Positions 16,672-26,834 of a stretch of DNA of 64,000 nucleotides are shown one piece after another. Every line of letters begins with the position of its first letter. Position 1 is the stretch's first letter. The stretch is from Streptomyces flaveolus (GTDB taxonomy: Bacteria > Actinomycetota > Actinomycetes > Streptomycetales > Streptomycetaceae), in assembly GCF_000716535.1 (NCBI RefSeq), contig NZ_JNWV01000030.1, forward strand, positions 1-64,000, read 5' to 3'. The notes under the pieces are model-generated. The model ran no database searches. It saw only the letters and a list, made by a program, of their open reading frames with translations, and had not been told where the DNA came from. The position numbers and the translations under genes are program-made.

Positions 16672-16875
16672 ATGATCAAGAAACTCGCCTGTGTCACCGC
16701 CCTGACGGCCGCCCTCCTGGCATCCGCGCCCACCGCCGGAGCGGCCGCCCGCCCCGCCCCGCCCACCGGTGTCCCGGGCGCCTCCCTCCTCAACGGCATC
16801 CTCGGCTCCCTGGAGATCGGCCACCCGGCCACGTCCCTCAAGACGCTTGTCCCCACGGGCGTCCGGGGCGAGTGA
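16672..16875 (+). CDS. Small secreted protein of unknown function
   Basis: A 67-residue peptide MIKKLACVTALTAALLASAP... with a classic short signal peptide (two lysines, hydrophobic core, likely cleavage after TAGA-A near residue 25). The mature part of about 40 residues is Pro/Gly-rich, then LLNGILGSLEIGHPATSLKTL. No cysteine pair or lipobox is present after cleavage. I do not recognise the family. An upstream in-frame start at 16612 exists but would bury the signal peptide. Confidence 0.55.
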   Translation: MIKKLACVTALTAALLASAPTAGAAARPAPPTGVPGASLLNGILGSLEIGHPATSLKTLVPTGVRGE

Positions 16876-17034
16876 ACGGCACGACCGCCGCGTGCGCGCC
16901 CGGCCCACCGGGCGCGTCCGTGAAAACCCCGATGTGAATGGCCGGAGTTCGCTCTCCCGGCGCCGGGCGGGGCTCCCTACGCTACCCACGCCTCCACGCT
17001 CCGTTCACAACGGACGCACAACTTCTTCAAACTT

Positions 17035-17070
17035 GAACGGCCCGAACGGCTCGAACGACTGGAACGACCC
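17035..17070 (+). repeat. Four 9-bp tandem repeats upstream of a DUF4360 gene
   Basis: GAACGGCCC, GAACGGCTC, GAACGACTG and GAACGACCC follow each other without gaps. They lie about 50-90 nt before the DUF4360 start. This may be a regulator-binding array or a translated-looking leader; the sequence alone does not decide. Confidence 0.7.
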
Positions 17071-17121
17071 GGAGCGGATGCGGCGGGAGGCACACCCCCC
17101 ACTCGAAAACCGGGAGAAACC

Positions 17122-17772
17122 ATGGCTGGTGGAATCCTCCTGAGCGGCGCCGTGGCCGCTCTCCTCACCACCGCACTGCCCGCCCAGAGCCCCTCCTCCG
17201 TCTTCGACGACCCGCCCCCGGACAAGATCGTCATCGACGTGGCGACGGTCAACGGCTCGGGCTGCCCCGCCGGTACGGCCGCCGTAGCGGTCTCGCCGGA
17301 CAACACGGCCTTCACGGTGACCTACAGCGCCTACCTGGCCCAGGCCGGCGGCAACTCCGACCCCACGGCCTTCCGCAAGAACTGCCAGCTCAACCTGGTG
17401 GTCCACGTCCCGCAGGGCTTCACGTACGCGATAGCCAGCGCCGACTACCGGGGCTTCGCCTCGCTCCAACGGGGCGCCACGGGCACGCAGAAGGCGTCGT
17501 ACTACTTCCAGGGCTCGTCGAACACCGTGCCCAGGACCCACCCGTTCAACGGCCCCTACAACGACGACTGGCAGGCCACCGACTCCACCGACTGGGCCCA
17601 ACTGGTCTGGGCGCCCTGCGGTGTGCTGCGCAACTTCAACATCAACACGGAGCTGCGCGTGAACGCCGGCACCGCGACCCCCGACAAGGTCAGCTTCATG
17701 ACGATGGACTCGACGGACGGGGACATCAGTACGGTGTACCACTTGGCCTGGAAGGAGTGCCCGACCTCGTGA
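17122..17772 (+). CDS. Secreted DUF4360 protein
   Basis: A 216-residue protein from ATG 17122, with GGGAGA 5 nt upstream. The N-terminal hydrophobic segment GGILLSGAVAALLTTALPAQ looks like a signal peptide but lacks a basic n-region. The mature protein matches the DUF4360 pattern: VNGSGCPAGTAAVAVSPDNTAFTVTYSAY, RKNCQLNLVVHVPQGFTYAI, YYFQG, and a C-terminal cysteine pair (WAPCG and WKECPTS) that could form disulfides. Function of the family is unknown; secreted beta-sandwich structure is the expectation. The 9-bp repeat array lies in its leader region. Confidence 0.8.
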   Translation: MAGGILLSGAVAALLTTALPAQSPSSVFDDPPPDKIVIDVATVNGSGCPAGTAAVAVSPDNTAFTVTYSAYLAQAGGNSDPTAFRKNCQLNLVVHVPQGFTYAIASADYRGFASLQRGATGTQKASYYFQGSSNTVPRTHPFNGPYNDDWQATDSTDWAQLVWAPCGVLRNFNINTELRVNAGTATPDKVSFMTMDSTDGDISTVYHLAWKECPTS

Positions 17773-18316
17773 ACGGCGCCGAGACGCCCGGACCGTGAAC
17801 GCCGGCTGAGTCGGTTGCCGTCGGTCCGCCCGCTTCTTCGCCAGTGTCGTGCTTCCGCGGCCCGAGTAAAGGGCGCGTTCCGCGTCGCCTTCGGCGATGG
17901 GCCTCCGGCCCCCCCTTGACTCGGCCCGCTCCACCACGAGGGAGAAGCGAGCGGGCGGCCCGGAAAGCCGTGGCCCAAGCGGCTACGGGCCCTCACCCGA
18001 GCCCGGCACGCACCCGGAGTCGGGGGCGCGGTCGCGTCTCGCCTGCACGCCGGGTGGGCTGAGCGGCGAACGGTGGGTGGGATCCTCCTGCCGTGGCGCC
18101 CCAGGAGCCCCTCAGGTCACACGGTCCCGGTGATTGGCGGATTTGAACCACTCCCACCGACCACCCAACCCCACGACCTGCCCCTTTAAGCGCACCCCTT
18201 GGCACAAATCCGCCAATCACCATGCCGACCCCAGGGCCCGGTACCGGTCCGGGCCACCGCCTCTCCGGGGCGCTCGCTCCAGCCCGACACTGGCCGGGAA
18301 GCGAGCGGAGCGACAG
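17773..18316. other. 544-bp intergenic region with one long inverted repeat
   Basis: No coding frame with a credible start and family resemblance was found. The only structured element is the inverted repeat at 18129-18221. Bases 17860-18060 are GC-rich and contain short direct repeats but no recognisable RNA gene. Confidence 0.5.
18129..18221. repeat. Perfect 17-bp inverted repeat with 59-nt interval
   Basis: GGTGATTGGCGGATTTG (18129-18145) is exactly repeated in inverted orientation as CAAATCCGCCAATCACC (18205-18221). The interval is pyrimidine-rich on the plus strand. Total length is 93 nt. It could fold as a long stem, or mark a small mobile element. The minus strand carries a tRNA-like TTCAAAT loop sequence, but the rest does not fold as a tRNA. 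Confidence 0.8.
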
Positions 18317-18823
18317 TTACTTCCCGGTGAGGGTGGCGTGCCGCCGACTCCCCTCCGCCCCGGGGGAGTAGCCGGCCGGTGGCGTACTGAGCGCGGGGAT
18401 CAGGGCGGGGTCGGCACCGAGGTCCGTGACCCCCTCGCGAACGGCGTCCGTGAACCGCGTCAGCTCCGCCACCAGGACCTCCCAGGCGACCGGCGCGGTC
18501 CAGCCGTCCGGCTCGAAGACCGAGCCGACCCGCCAGCCGCCCGTCGTCTGCTCGATCCGAACCGTGCCCACCTCCTCGAAGGACATCGACTCGAAACGGA
18601 AGCCGTCCCGCTCCGGCTCCCGCCCAAGCCAGTCGACCAGGGCGCGTGCCAGTTCGGCGACCGGGAAGTCCTCCACCGCGCACACCGTCCGCTCGCCGTC
18701 CCGGATGACGAGGTCCGCTTCGAGATCCACCAGCAGGACGTGGACGGGCGCCGTCGCGGGCTCCATGCCCCGCCTCGGCAGGTCAGAGGTGTTCAGGTTC
18801 TCGTACGCGACAGTCACCGGCAT
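18317..18823 (-). CDS. Conserved hypothetical protein
   Basis: A 168-residue acidic protein starting MPVTVAYENLNTSDLPRRG. Segments HVLLVDLEADLVIRDGERTV, FPVAELARALVDWLG and VGTVRIEQTTGGWRVGSVFEP suggest an alpha/beta fold with alternating strands and helices of the kind seen in small immunity-like or DUF7878-type proteins, but I cannot assign it. No signal peptide or membrane helix. It follows the aminotransferase gene on the same strand with a 52-nt gap. Confidence 0.6.
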   Translation of the reverse strand: MPVTVAYENLNTSDLPRRGMEPATAPVHVLLVDLEADLVIRDGERTVCAVEDFPVAELARALVDWLGREPERDGFRFESMSFEEVGTVRIEQTTGGWRVGSVFEPDGWTAPVAWEVLVAELTRFTDAVREGVTDLGADPALIPALSTPPAGYSPGAEGSRRHATLTGK

Positions 18824-18875
18824 CAGGTGAACCTATCAATCACCGGATGAAGCCGGCGGTCCGGCGGGAGCCGCG

Positions 18876-20495
18876 TCAGACGGCCGCTTGGCCCGTTCCC
18901 GCCGCGTTCGGCCAGCTCTGCGCGTTGGGCCAGCCCGTCGCGGGTGCCGGGGTCAGGCCGGCGGCGGGTGCCGGGGCCGTCATCCCGCGGACCTGGGCGG
19001 CGGTGAGCCCACCCCGGGCCGGAACGCCGGGCGGGGTGGGGGCGAGGGCCGCGGCGGGCGCGAGCGGTACGGGTGCCGGGGCCGGTACGGGCGTAGGGGC
19101 CACCGGCGCGGGCGCGGGCGCGGGCGCGGGTACCGGGACGGGGGCCGGCGCCGCGGGGGCCGGCGTCGGCAGTGGCTGGGCTGCCGCCGGCATCGGCATC
19201 CCGCCGCCGGCCGGTGCCACGGCGGCGGGGAGCGGCATGCCGGTGCCGGCGGCCGGAGCGGGGCCGGCCGGTGTGAGCCGCACACCGGCCCCGTTGGTCT
19301 CGCTGACCAGCCGGTCGACCGCCGCCGTACCCGAGCTGTAGCTGGTCCCGGTGCCCGGCTCGGGTACGGCGGCTCCCCTCCTGGACCCGTAGAGCACCTG
19401 TTCCAGGCCGGACACCAGGCGACGCACGTCGACCTGGGGGCGCACCACGAGCCGCAGGAAGCGGCTGGAGGATCCGATCTTGTTGCCGCACTCGCGGACC
19501 AGGATCCGGTGCTCGGTGAGCATCCGGTCCCGTACCACCGTGCCCTCGGCGCCGACGGGCAGCCGTACGAAGAGGAAGTTGCCCTGGGAGGGGTAGACGG
19601 TGAGGCCGGGGAGTGCGGAGAGTTGGCTGGCCATCTCCAGGCGGTCGCGGCGGACCTGCTGGAGGCTCTGCGCGTACTCGGGCCCGTGCTCCTTCAGCAT
19701 GAACACCACGTGCTCGGCGAAGGAGTTGAGGTTCCACTTCGGCAGCATGGCGCGGACCTTGCCCGCGAGCGCGGGGTTGGCGACGAGGTAGCCGAAGCGG
19801 ATGCCGTGCAGGCCGAAATTCTTGCCGAGGCTGCGCAGGACGATCACGTTGGGGCGGAGCATGGCCTCCTGGACGACGCTCGGCTCGGCCTCCGCGTCGG
19901 CGAACTCCAGGAAGGACTCGTCCACGATCACCAGGTCGAGGTCCGCCATGGCGTCCATGAACTGCACGATCTGCCGGCGGCGCAGATAGCCGCCGTCGGG
20001 GTTGTTGGGGTTGCAGATCACGGCCACCCGGGTGCCCCGGGCGCGGATGAACTCGGCGTACTGGCCGAGGTCCAGCGCGAAGCCGTTCGCCTCCTGGAGC
20101 GGGAACATGTCGACCCGCTTGCCGGTCTCCATCGGCTGGTCGGTCCAGCGGCCGAAGGTGGGCACGGGGACGGCCAGGGACTCGCGGACCAGGAGGTGGT
20201 CGATCCAGGTGATCAGCTCCGTGGAACCGTTGCCCATCGCCACGCACTGCGGCGGGAGCTGGAGCAGGTTGCACAGCTCCGCGGTGACGGTGTCGGCGCT
20301 GCTGGGGTAGTACGTGACGATCTCGCGCAGCCGGCCCGCCATCTCCTCGAACATGGCGGGCGTCGGGAAGTACGGATTGCACGGAATGCAGAAGTCCACC
20401 GGGCCGGTCCCGTCGCCGCCCTCCCGCGTCAGCGCCGCCATGGAGGGGCTGTGCGCGGCGGTGCCGCGGAACAACGAGGTGACGTTGCCGGCCAA
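18876..20495 (-). CDS. Class I/II PLP-dependent aminotransferase with long Pro/Ala-rich tail
   Basis: A 539-residue protein. I prefer TTG 20495 because ACGGAGG lies 5 nt upstream; the longer frame from 20534 would begin inside a terminator hairpin. Residues 1-365 form a histidinol-phosphate-aminotransferase/CobC-like domain: MGNGSTELITWIDHLLV, AVICNPNNPDGGYL, LVIVDESFLEF, and the PLP lysine in VLRSLGKNFGLHGIRFGY. The remaining part, about 145 residues, is almost entirely Pro, Ala, Gly, Val and Thr (PAPVPVPAPAPAPAPV-type), which is unusual for a cytosolic metabolic enzyme. The tail may be a linker, a cell-wall-spanning segment or a protein-interaction tail. No histidine biosynthesis genes adjoin, so the substrate remains open. 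Confidence 0.82.
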   Translation of the reverse strand: MAGNVTSLFRGTAAHSPSMAALTREGGDGTGPVDFCIPCNPYFPTPAMFEEMAGRLREIVTYYPSSADTVTAELCNLLQLPPQCVAMGNGSTELITWIDHLLVRESLAVPVPTFGRWTDQPMETGKRVDMFPLQEANGFALDLGQYAEFIRARGTRVAVICNPNNPDGGYLRRRQIVQFMDAMADLDLVIVDESFLEFADAEAEPSVVQEAMLRPNVIVLRSLGKNFGLHGIRFGYLVANPALAGKVRAMLPKWNLNSFAEHVVFMLKEHGPEYAQSLQQVRRDRLEMASQLSALPGLTVYPSQGNFLFVRLPVGAEGTVVRDRMLTEHRILVRECGNKIGSSSRFLRLVVRPQVDVRRLVSGLEQVLYGSRRGAAVPEPGTGTSYSSGTAAVDRLVSETNGAGVRLTPAGPAPAAGTGMPLPAAVAPAGGGMPMPAAAQPLPTPAPAAPAPVPVPAPAPAPAPVAPTPVPAPAPVPLAPAAALAPTPPGVPARGGLTAAQVRGMTAPAPAAGLTPAPATGWPNAQSWPNAAGTGQAAV

Positions 20496-20508
20496 GGGAA
20501 CCTCCGTC

Positions 20509-20546
20509 GAAGGGTGGCCCGTGCGGGGGAGCACGGGCCACCCTTC
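20509..20546. terminator. Terminator after the GalM/transporter operon
   Basis: GAAGGGTGGCCCGTGC and GCACGGGCCACCCTTC pair perfectly over 16 bp with a 6-nt loop. It lies 52 nt past the stop of the secreted epimerase gene and just upstream of the aminotransferase start. Confidence 0.85.
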
Positions 20547-20597
20547 GATACGGAGGCGACGGCAGTGTCGTTCAACTCACCGGCGGTGTGAGCCGGT

Positions 20598-21746
20598 TCA
20601 CGCCCCGAAGGTGTGGATGGTCGACGTCCGGTACGTCTGGCCCGGCCGCAGCACCGTCGACGGGAAGTTCGCGTGGTTCGGCGAGTCCGGGAAGTGCTGC
20701 GTCTCCAGGCACAGGGCGTCGCCCTGCCGGTAGGTGCGGCCGCCGGTTCCGGTGAGCGTTCCGTCGAGGAAGTTGCCGGAGTAGAACTGCAGCCCCGGCT
20801 CGTTGGTGGCGATCTTCAGGGTGCGGCCGGAGCGCGGGTCGCGCAGGGTGGCGACGTGCTCGGGCCTCGCCGTGATCCCCTTGTCCAGCGCCCAGTTGTG
20901 GTCGTACCCCTTTGCCAGCACCTGCTGCTCGTGACCCGCCCGGATGTCCCGGCCGATGGGCTTGGCGTGCCGGAAGTCGAACGGGGTGCCCGCGACCTTG
21001 GCCAGCTCGCCGGTGGGGATCAGACCGGAGTCGGTGGGGGTGTAGCGGGAGGCGGCGATCGTGAGTTCGTGGTCCTCGATCGTGCCGCTGCCCTCGCCGG
21101 CCAGGTTCCAGTAGACGTGACTGGTGAGGTTGACGACGGTGGCCTTGTCGGTGGTGGCCTCGTAGTCGATGCGCCAGTCGCCGTGCCGGGTGAGGGTGTA
21201 CGTCACCGTCGTCCGCAGCGTGCCCGGGTAGCCCATCTCGCCGTCGACGCTGGTGTAGTGCAGGCTCAGGCCGACGTCGGAGCCCTTGGTGAACGGCTCG
21301 ACGTGCCACACGTGCTTGTCGAAGCCCTGGGCCCCGCCGTGCAGACTGTTGGCGCCGTCGTTCACGGAGAGCTGGTACGGCTTCCCGTCCAGCGTGAACT
21401 GTCCCTTGCCGATGCGGTTGCCGTACCGGCCGATCAGGGCGCCGAAGTACGGGCTCTTCGCCACGTAGTCGGCGATGTTGTCGAACCCGGCCACGACGTT
21501 GGCGTACCGGCCGTGCCGGTCGGGCAGCTCAAGGGTCTGGACGATGCCGCCGTAGGAGAGCACCTTCATCCGGGTGCCGCCGTTCTCCAGCGACCAGCGG
21601 TACACCTTCGTGCCGTCGGCGAGCGTGCCGAAGAGTTCCTTCCTCGGTTTCCTTCCCGAGGCGGCTTCGGCAGTGCCGCCGAGGGTGGTGGCGGCGAGGC
21701 CCGCCGCGGCTGCTCCCGCTATGACCGTGCGTCTGTTCAGTTCCAT
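20598..21746 (-). CDS. galM: Exported aldose 1-epimerase (mutarotase)
   Basis: A 382-residue protein with the twin-arginine signal MELNRRTVIAGAAAAGLAAT and likely cleavage near residue 28. The mutarotase domain has GALIGRYGNRI, NSLHGG (conserved histidine), NLTSHVYWNL (catalytic histidine), and CLETQHFPDSPN, whose glutamate is the catalytic base. It interconverts alpha- and beta-anomers of galactose, glucose or arabinose. It is the last gene of the ABC-transporter operon, 25 nt after the permease, so it probably acts outside on the sugar to be imported. A cytosolic paralogue lies at 36582-37559. Confidence 0.92.
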   Translation of the reverse strand: MELNRRTVIAGAAAAGLAATTLGGTAEAASGRKPRKELFGTLADGTKVYRWSLENGGTRMKVLSYGGIVQTLELPDRHGRYANVVAGFDNIADYVAKSPYFGALIGRYGNRIGKGQFTLDGKPYQLSVNDGANSLHGGAQGFDKHVWHVEPFTKGSDVGLSLHYTSVDGEMGYPGTLRTTVTYTLTRHGDWRIDYEATTDKATVVNLTSHVYWNLAGEGSGTIEDHELTIAASRYTPTDSGLIPTGELAKVAGTPFDFRHAKPIGRDIRAGHEQQVLAKGYDHNWALDKGITARPEHVATLRDPRSGRTLKIATNEPGLQFYSGNFLDGTLTGTGGRTYRQGDALCLETQHFPDSPNHANFPSTVLRPGQTYRTSTIHTFGA

Positions 21747-21771
21747 AGGTGCGGCTCCGTTTTCTGGGCGC

Positions 21772-23012
21772 TTACGAACCGGACTTGCGCTTGTTCCACA
21801 CGTCGAACCCGACCGCCACCAGCAGGGCGAGGCCCTTGATGACCTGCTGCCAGTCGGTGCCGACGCTGAGGAGGTTCATGCCGTTGTTCAGCACGCCGAG
21901 GACGAGACCGCCGATGATGGCACCGAGGACGGTGCCGACACCGCCGCTCATGGACGCGCCACCGATGAACGAGGAGGCGATGGCCTCCAGCTCGAAGTTG
22001 ACGCCCGCCTTCGGCGAGGCCGCGTTCAGGCGGGCGGCGACCACCAGACCCGCCAGGGCCGCGAGCACGCCCATGTTCAGGAAGACGTAGAAGGTGACCT
22101 TCTTGTCCTTCACACCGGACAGCTTGGCCGCCGGCAGGTTGCCGCCGATCGCGTAGATGTGCCGGCCGAAGACCGCGTTGCGCATGACGTAGCCGTAGCC
22201 GACGACCAGCGCGCCGAGGATGATCAGCACGATCGGGGCGCCCTTGTAGCTGGCGAGCAGCAGGGTGAGCACGAGGATCGCGGCGACCAGGGCGGTCAGC
22301 TTGAGCAGGAACAGCCGGGTCGGCAGCACGTCCAGGGAGAACTCCTGCTGGCGGCGGCGGTCCCGGAACTCCTGCCACACCACGGCCGCGATCAGGACGA
22401 GCCCGAGCAACAGGGTGAGGTTGTGGTAGTTGGTGTCCGGGCCGACCTCGGGCAGGAAGCCGTTGCCGAGCTTCTGCAGACCGTCGGGGAACGGGCCGAG
22501 GGTCTGCCCCTTGAGCAGGATCTCGGTGAGGCCGCGGAAGAGGAGCATCCCGGCGAGGGTGACGATGAAGGACGGTATGCCGAGATAGGCGATCAGATAG
22601 CCCTGGATCGAGCCGGCGACCGCGCCGACCACCAGGCACAGCACCAGCGCGATGGGCCAGGAGATCCCGTGTTGCACGGTCAGCACGGCCGCGAAGGCGC
22701 CGACGAACGCGGTGAGCGAGCCGACCGACAGGTCGATGTGCCCGGCGATGATCACCAGCATCATGCCGATCGCGAGGATCAGGATGTAGCTGTTCTGCAG
22801 CACGAGGTTGGAGACGTTGCGCGGCAGCAGCAGGTCCCCGTCCGTCCAGATCGCGAAGAGGACCACGATCAGGCCGAGCGCGATCAGCATGCCGTACTGG
22901 CGCATGTTGCGGCGCAGACCGGCCAGCATCAGGCCGAGCAGTCCCCCGTCGGCAGCCGGTCCGCTCTTGCCCGGCGGCGCGGGGGCCGGGCTCTTGGCGG
23001 TCACATCCGTGC

Positions 23013-23016
<4 letters not shown>
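21772..23016 (-). CDS. gguB: Sugar ABC transporter permease (GguB/XylH type)
   Basis: A 414-residue integral membrane protein with about ten hydrophobic helices and the BPD_transp_2 signatures [44 protein letters not shown] and [22 protein letters not shown]. Its ATG overlaps the stop of the ATPase gene (ATGA) with AGAGG upstream. Together with the ATPase and the ChvE-like lipoprotein it forms a carbohydrate-uptake (CUT2) importer for monosaccharides. Confidence 0.92.
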
Positions 23017-24563
<1,547 letters not shown>

Positions 24564-24596
24564 GGTCGTGCCTTCCAATCCTTGGGAACGGGCGGG

Positions 24597-25706
24597 TTAC
24601 TTGAGGTCGGCCTCGGTGTAGTAGCCGCCGTCGATCAGCACCTGCTTGTAGTTGCTCTTGTCGACGCTCACCGGCTGGAGCAGGTAGGCGGGCACGACCT
24701 TGGTCCCGTTGTCGTAGGTCTTGGTGTCGTTGACCTCGGGCTTCTTGCCCTTCAGGGAGTCGTCCATCATCGTGGCGGCGACCTCGGCGAGCTTGCGGAG
24801 GTCCTTGTAGACGGTCTGCGTCTGCTGACCGGCGATGATCGACTTCACCGAGGCCAGCTCGGCGTCCTGGCCGGTGATGACCGGCAGCGGCTTGCTGCCC
24901 GAGCCGTAGCCGTCGGACTTCAGGGCGGACAGGATGCCGATGGAGATGCCGTCGTACGGCGAGAGGACCGCGTCGACCCGGCCGCTCTTGTAGGCGGAGG
25001 TGAGGACGTCCTCCATGCGCTTCTGCGCGGTGGTTCCGTCCCAGCGCAGCGTGGTGACCTGGTTGAGCTGGGTCTGCCCGGACTTGACGACGAGCTGCTT
25101 CTTGTCGATGTACGGCTGGAGCACCTTCATGGCGCCGCCGAAGAAGTACTTCGTGTTGTTGTCGTCGTTGGAGCCGGCGAACAGCTCGATGTTGAAGGGG
25201 CCCTTCTTGCCCTTGCTCAGCCCGAGCTTGTCCACGATGTACTGGCCCTGGAGCGTGCCGACCTTCTCGTTGTCGAACGAGGCGTAGTAGTCGACGTTCT
25301 TGGTGCCGAGGATCAGCCGGTCGTAGGAGATGACCGGGATGTGCGCGTCCGCGGCCTGCTGGAGCACGCTGTTCAGCGACTTGTTGTCGATGGCCGCGAT
25401 GATCAGGCCCTTGACGCCCTGGGTGATCAGGTTCTCGATCTGCGAGACCTGGGTCTCCGGGTCGTCCTCGCCGTAGACCAGCTTGGTCTTGTAGCCCTTG
25501 GCCTGCAGGTCCTTGACGACGTTCTTGCCGTCGGAGATCCAGCGTTCGGAGGACTTGGTCGGCATGGCGATGCCGATGGTGGCGCCCTTGACGTCGCCCG
25601 ACTTCTCCTTGCTGCCACCTTCGCCGCTCTGGCCGCAGGCGGTGAGGGTGAGGGCGAGCGAGGCGGCTCCGGCTATCGCGGCGAGGGCGGCTCTGCGGTT
25701 GCGCAT
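24597..25706 (-). CDS. chvE: ChvE-like monosaccharide-binding lipoprotein
   Basis: A 369-residue lipoprotein: signal [20 protein letters not shown] and lipobox LTAC with Cys24. The mature protein matches the ChvE/xylose-binding group: [63 protein letters not shown], and [23 protein letters not shown]. The aromatic and Asp/Asn residues in these blocks are those that stack on and hydrogen-bond aldopyranoses. It delivers sugar to the permease/ATPase encoded downstream. The gene is 33 nt before the ATPase and 37 nt after the unknown gene at 25744-26712. Confidence 0.93.
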   Translation of the reverse strand: MRNRRAALAAIAGAASLALTLTACGQSGEGGSKEKSGDVKGATIGIAMPTKSSERWISDGKNVVKDLQAKGYKTKLVYGEDDPETQVSQIENLITQGVKGLIIAAIDNKSLNSVLQQAADAHIPVISYDRLILGTKNVDYYASFDNEKVGTLQGQYIVDKLGLSKGKKGPFNIELFAGSNDDNNTKYFFGGAMKVLQPYIDKKQLVVKSGQTQLNQVTTLRWDGTTAQKRMEDVLTSAYKSGRVDAVLSPYDGISIGILSALKSDGYGSGSKPLPVITGQDAELASVKSIIAGQQTQTVYKDLRKLAEVAATMMDDSLKGKKPEVNDTKTYDNGTKVVPAYLLQPVSVDKSNYKQVLIDGGYYTEADLK

Positions 25707-25743
25707 GGCAATCAGTCCTTGTTCTTCTCGTCGTTGAGAGGGA

Positions 25744-26712
25744 TCACGCGGTGGTCGGGAAGCGGTGGAGCGTCCCGGGCAGTCGGGAGCCGAGCGGCGC
25801 CATGTCGCCGTCCGCGCCGTGCCGGGCGAGCAGGTCCAGGGCGAGCCGGCCGCGCCGGACCCGCTCCCGGGCGGTGTCCAGGGTCACGTCCCGCAGGTGG
25901 GTGCCCCACGGGTAGATGCCGGGGGCCTTGGACAGACCGAACTTCAGGTAGAGCGGTGCGCCGCGCCGGATCAGCTCGGCGACCTCGTACATCCGGACGT
26001 AGCCGCCGAGGTCGTCGGGCGCCTCGATGTACATGTCCATGGGGGCGGCGGAGACCCGGCGGATCTCGGTGAGGTGGTCCAGCGTCAGATCGCTGGGCAC
26101 GTTGACGGAGTCGGCGCCGAGCCGCTCGTACACGGCGTACGAGGCCGGGTTGACCGGGCCGATGAGCGCCGAGACCTTCAGCGTGGTGTCGGCCGGGATG
26201 ATCCCGGCCTGGCGGGCCCGGTGCAGGGTCCACAGCACGCCCTCGTCGGCGACCAGCAGGCACTTGACGCCCAGTTCGGTGGCCCGGACGGCGTCCTCGA
26301 CGCAGCCGGCGACGGCGTCGTGGCCCCGGGCGCGCAGTCCGGCCCCCCGCGAGTCGGACCGCACCGAGCCGCCGATGTCCCAGGTGCCGCGCGGGCCGGT
26401 GAACAGGCAGAGCTCGATGTCGCGCTCGTTGGTGGCGTCGACCATCTCGGTGATCTCGGCGTCGGAGAGCATCCACACGCCGCTGCCCTGGCTGATCCGG
26501 TGGATCGGCACATCGAGGCGCGAGGCCTCCTTGAGGACGACCGCCAGCGCTTCGGGACCCTCGCACGAGGGGATCTCGGTGCGCCAGCGACCGCCGCCCG
26601 GGAAGCTGTGGGCGGAGGCGTCGGCGGGGTCGAGGGCGGGCGCGCCGAGGCCGAGTGCGGCGAGCACCTGCTCGCCGGGCCTGCGGGCTGCCGGGGCGGA
26701 AGCGTCGGTCAC
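25744..26712 (-). CDS. Unknown TIM-barrel-like protein heading the sugar-transport operon
   Basis: A 322-residue cytosolic protein from GTG 26712, with AAGGA 6 nt upstream. Successive strand-loop segments ([121 protein letters not shown]) look like a TIM barrel and recall U32-peptidase-like or aldolase-like folds. I cannot name the activity. Being the first gene before chvE and behind an IclR-type operator, it probably handles the imported sugar or its oxidation product. Confidence 0.8.
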   Translation of the reverse strand: MTDASAPAARRPGEQVLAALGLGAPALDPADASAHSFPGGGRWRTEIPSCEGPEALAVVLKEASRLDVPIHRISQGSGVWMLSDAEITEMVDATNERDIELCLFTGPRGTWDIGGSVRSDSRGAGLRARGHDAVAGCVEDAVRATELGVKCLLVADEGVLWTLHRARQAGIIPADTTLKVSALIGPVNPASYAVYERLGADSVNVPSDLTLDHLTEIRRVSAAPMDMYIEAPDDLGGYVRMYEVAELIRRGAPLYLKFGLSKAPGIYPWGTHLRDVTLDTARERVRRGRLALDLLARHGADGDMAPLGSRLPGTLHRFPTTA

Positions 26713-26735
26713 AAGCTGTCCTTAGGGTCCTGAGT

Positions 26736-26767
26736 GTTCGGTATTTCGGACAAGGTTCGCGGCTCTG
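26736..26767. promoter_or_regulatory. Putative IclR operator D upstream of transporter operon
   Basis: GTTCGGTATTTCG (26736-26748) and a second GTTCG (26755-26759) have a 19-nt offset, the same offset as at the dehydratase promoter. The site lies 24-55 nt upstream of the GTG of the first operon gene. I could not place a convincing -35/-10 pair here. Confidence 0.5.
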
Positions 26768-26787
26768 GGTGTGAAAGAGCGCTGGGT

Positions 26788-26832
26788 GTACGCCGGTCAG
26801 GGCGCCGTCAGGTCACGCCCTGACCGGCGTAC
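26788..26832. terminator. Terminator after the dehydratase-dehydrogenase operon
   Basis: GTACGCCGGTCAGGGCG (26788-26804) and CGCCCTGACCGGCGTAC (26816-26832) form a perfect 17-bp stem with an 11-nt loop, directly after the dehydrogenase stop. It separates that operon from the transporter operon downstream on the same strand. Confidence 0.85.
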
Positions 26833-26834
26833 GG

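Noticed and set aside
16769..17143. Open frame covering the 9-bp repeats (Asn-rich translation NGPNGSNDWND)
   Set aside because: It overlaps the small secreted protein gene in another frame and has no ribosome binding site; the repeats are more likely leader DNA.
18129..18221. tRNA gene on the minus strand
   Set aside because: A TTCAAAT loop and GGTGATT/AATCACC ends are suggestive, but complementarity continues to 17 bp and no proper anticodon or D arm can be drawn. Left as an inverted repeat; tRNAscan-SE would settle it.
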